A DNA stretch of 64,000 nt from Rhynchopus sp. YZ270_cl-10 (Eukaryota > Euglenozoa > Diplonemea > Diplonemida > Diplonemidae): NCBI GenBank assembly GCA_964035575.1, contig OZ037854.1:744001-808000 (forward strand), in the 5' to 3' direction. A program made the position numbers and the translations under genes. The notes beneath the pieces were generated by a model. The model saw only the letters and a program-made list of their open reading frames with translations, ran no database searches and was not told where the DNA came from. Positions 63,688-64,000 of the stretch are shown here, piece after piece. Position 1 is the first letter of the stretch. Each line of letters opens with the position of its first letter.

Positions 63688-64000
63688 AAACAGATAAAAC
63701 CCACAAAAAAATGGGTTGGGAATTTAACGGGGGAGGGAGGGAGCAATCACACAACTTTTGAGAGGGAAACACGCCTTTGAAGGTGATCAAGCGAAGTGAT
63801 GTATGTTACGTTTTTTTACCCCCTCTTTTTTTTTGCATCCTTCCGTTGTGTGTGAATGCCATCGTTGGTGAGAGGATGTGATTGAGTTACGGAAACAATT
63901 TAAAGGTTGCTACAAACCTAAAAACCCCTATTTCTTTTAAAAAAAAGAGCACTATTTTCCAAAACAGCCTCCTCCTCCTCCTCCTCCTCACCTTTGTACG
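63688..64000. other. 3' flank of PRP38, no gene seen
   Basis: A weak D-like AAGGTGATCAAGCGAAGTG lies at 63780. The window ends in a CCT repeat (about 63967-63990). It may hold the start region of a further gene downstream. Confidence 0.4.

Overview
The window reads as nuclear DNA of a protist. Ten single-copy or orphan genes and five members of a receptor family can be supported, all on the + strand. Many are split by introns with GTATGT/GTATGC-type donors and CAG acceptors, and the exon phases match at nearly every join. Most start codons sit a few to about 70 bases after a pyrimidine tract plus AG. Head-to-tail genes plus these acceptors suggest polycistronic transcription with spliced-leader trans-splicing. 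I therefore lean to Euglenozoa, perhaps a diplonemid, with dinoflagellates as an alternative. This is inference; no spliced-leader or rRNA gene is present to settle it.

Layout. 39-2447 is a type I membrane protein, probably 5' partial. 4098-6513 is a Tul1/DSC1-like transmembrane RING E3 ligase. 7406-9235 is a six-TM protein with a degenerate class III cyclase domain. 9236-15755 is repeat-rich. 15756-17754 is a coiled-coil protein. 20339-21885 is a Pro/Ala-rich disordered protein. 24669-26561 is an MLO-like protein. 26562-31422 is a gene desert full of short hairpin repeats. 31423-33106 is a dynein light intermediate chain. 34182-44377 holds four tandem cyclase-like receptors with near-identical 3' halves. 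45165-48183 and 49114-49959 are coiled-coil proteins. 50084-53016 is a compound transposon with a tyrosine-recombinase fossil. 53830-57657 is a four-TM protein with a 2.4-kb intron. 60367-61659 is phosphoribosylamine-glycine ligase. 62758-63687 is the splicing factor PRP38.

Between and inside the genes lie many short repeat families. Three (called C, D and E here) are modules of about 45-65 bp: a GT-start, a small hairpin with an ACGAGAG-like loop, and a T-rich tail that often ends in CAG. They resemble miniature introns. Two pairs of duplicated segments show such a module present in one copy and absent in the other. Two more families (A and B) carry a GGTTCGA box like the Pol III B box and end in T-runs. 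All copies of A to E that I found point the same way as the genes. Several TIR elements are also present: one carries a 7-bp minisatellite, one nested insertion carries a 9-bp minisatellite, and a 2.1-kb element with a 9-bp target duplication sits in an intron.

The genes do not form one pathway. They cover protein quality control (E3 ligase), purine synthesis, splicing, dynein transport and a locally expanding receptor family. Coordinates come from reading by eye, so repeat borders may be off by several bases.
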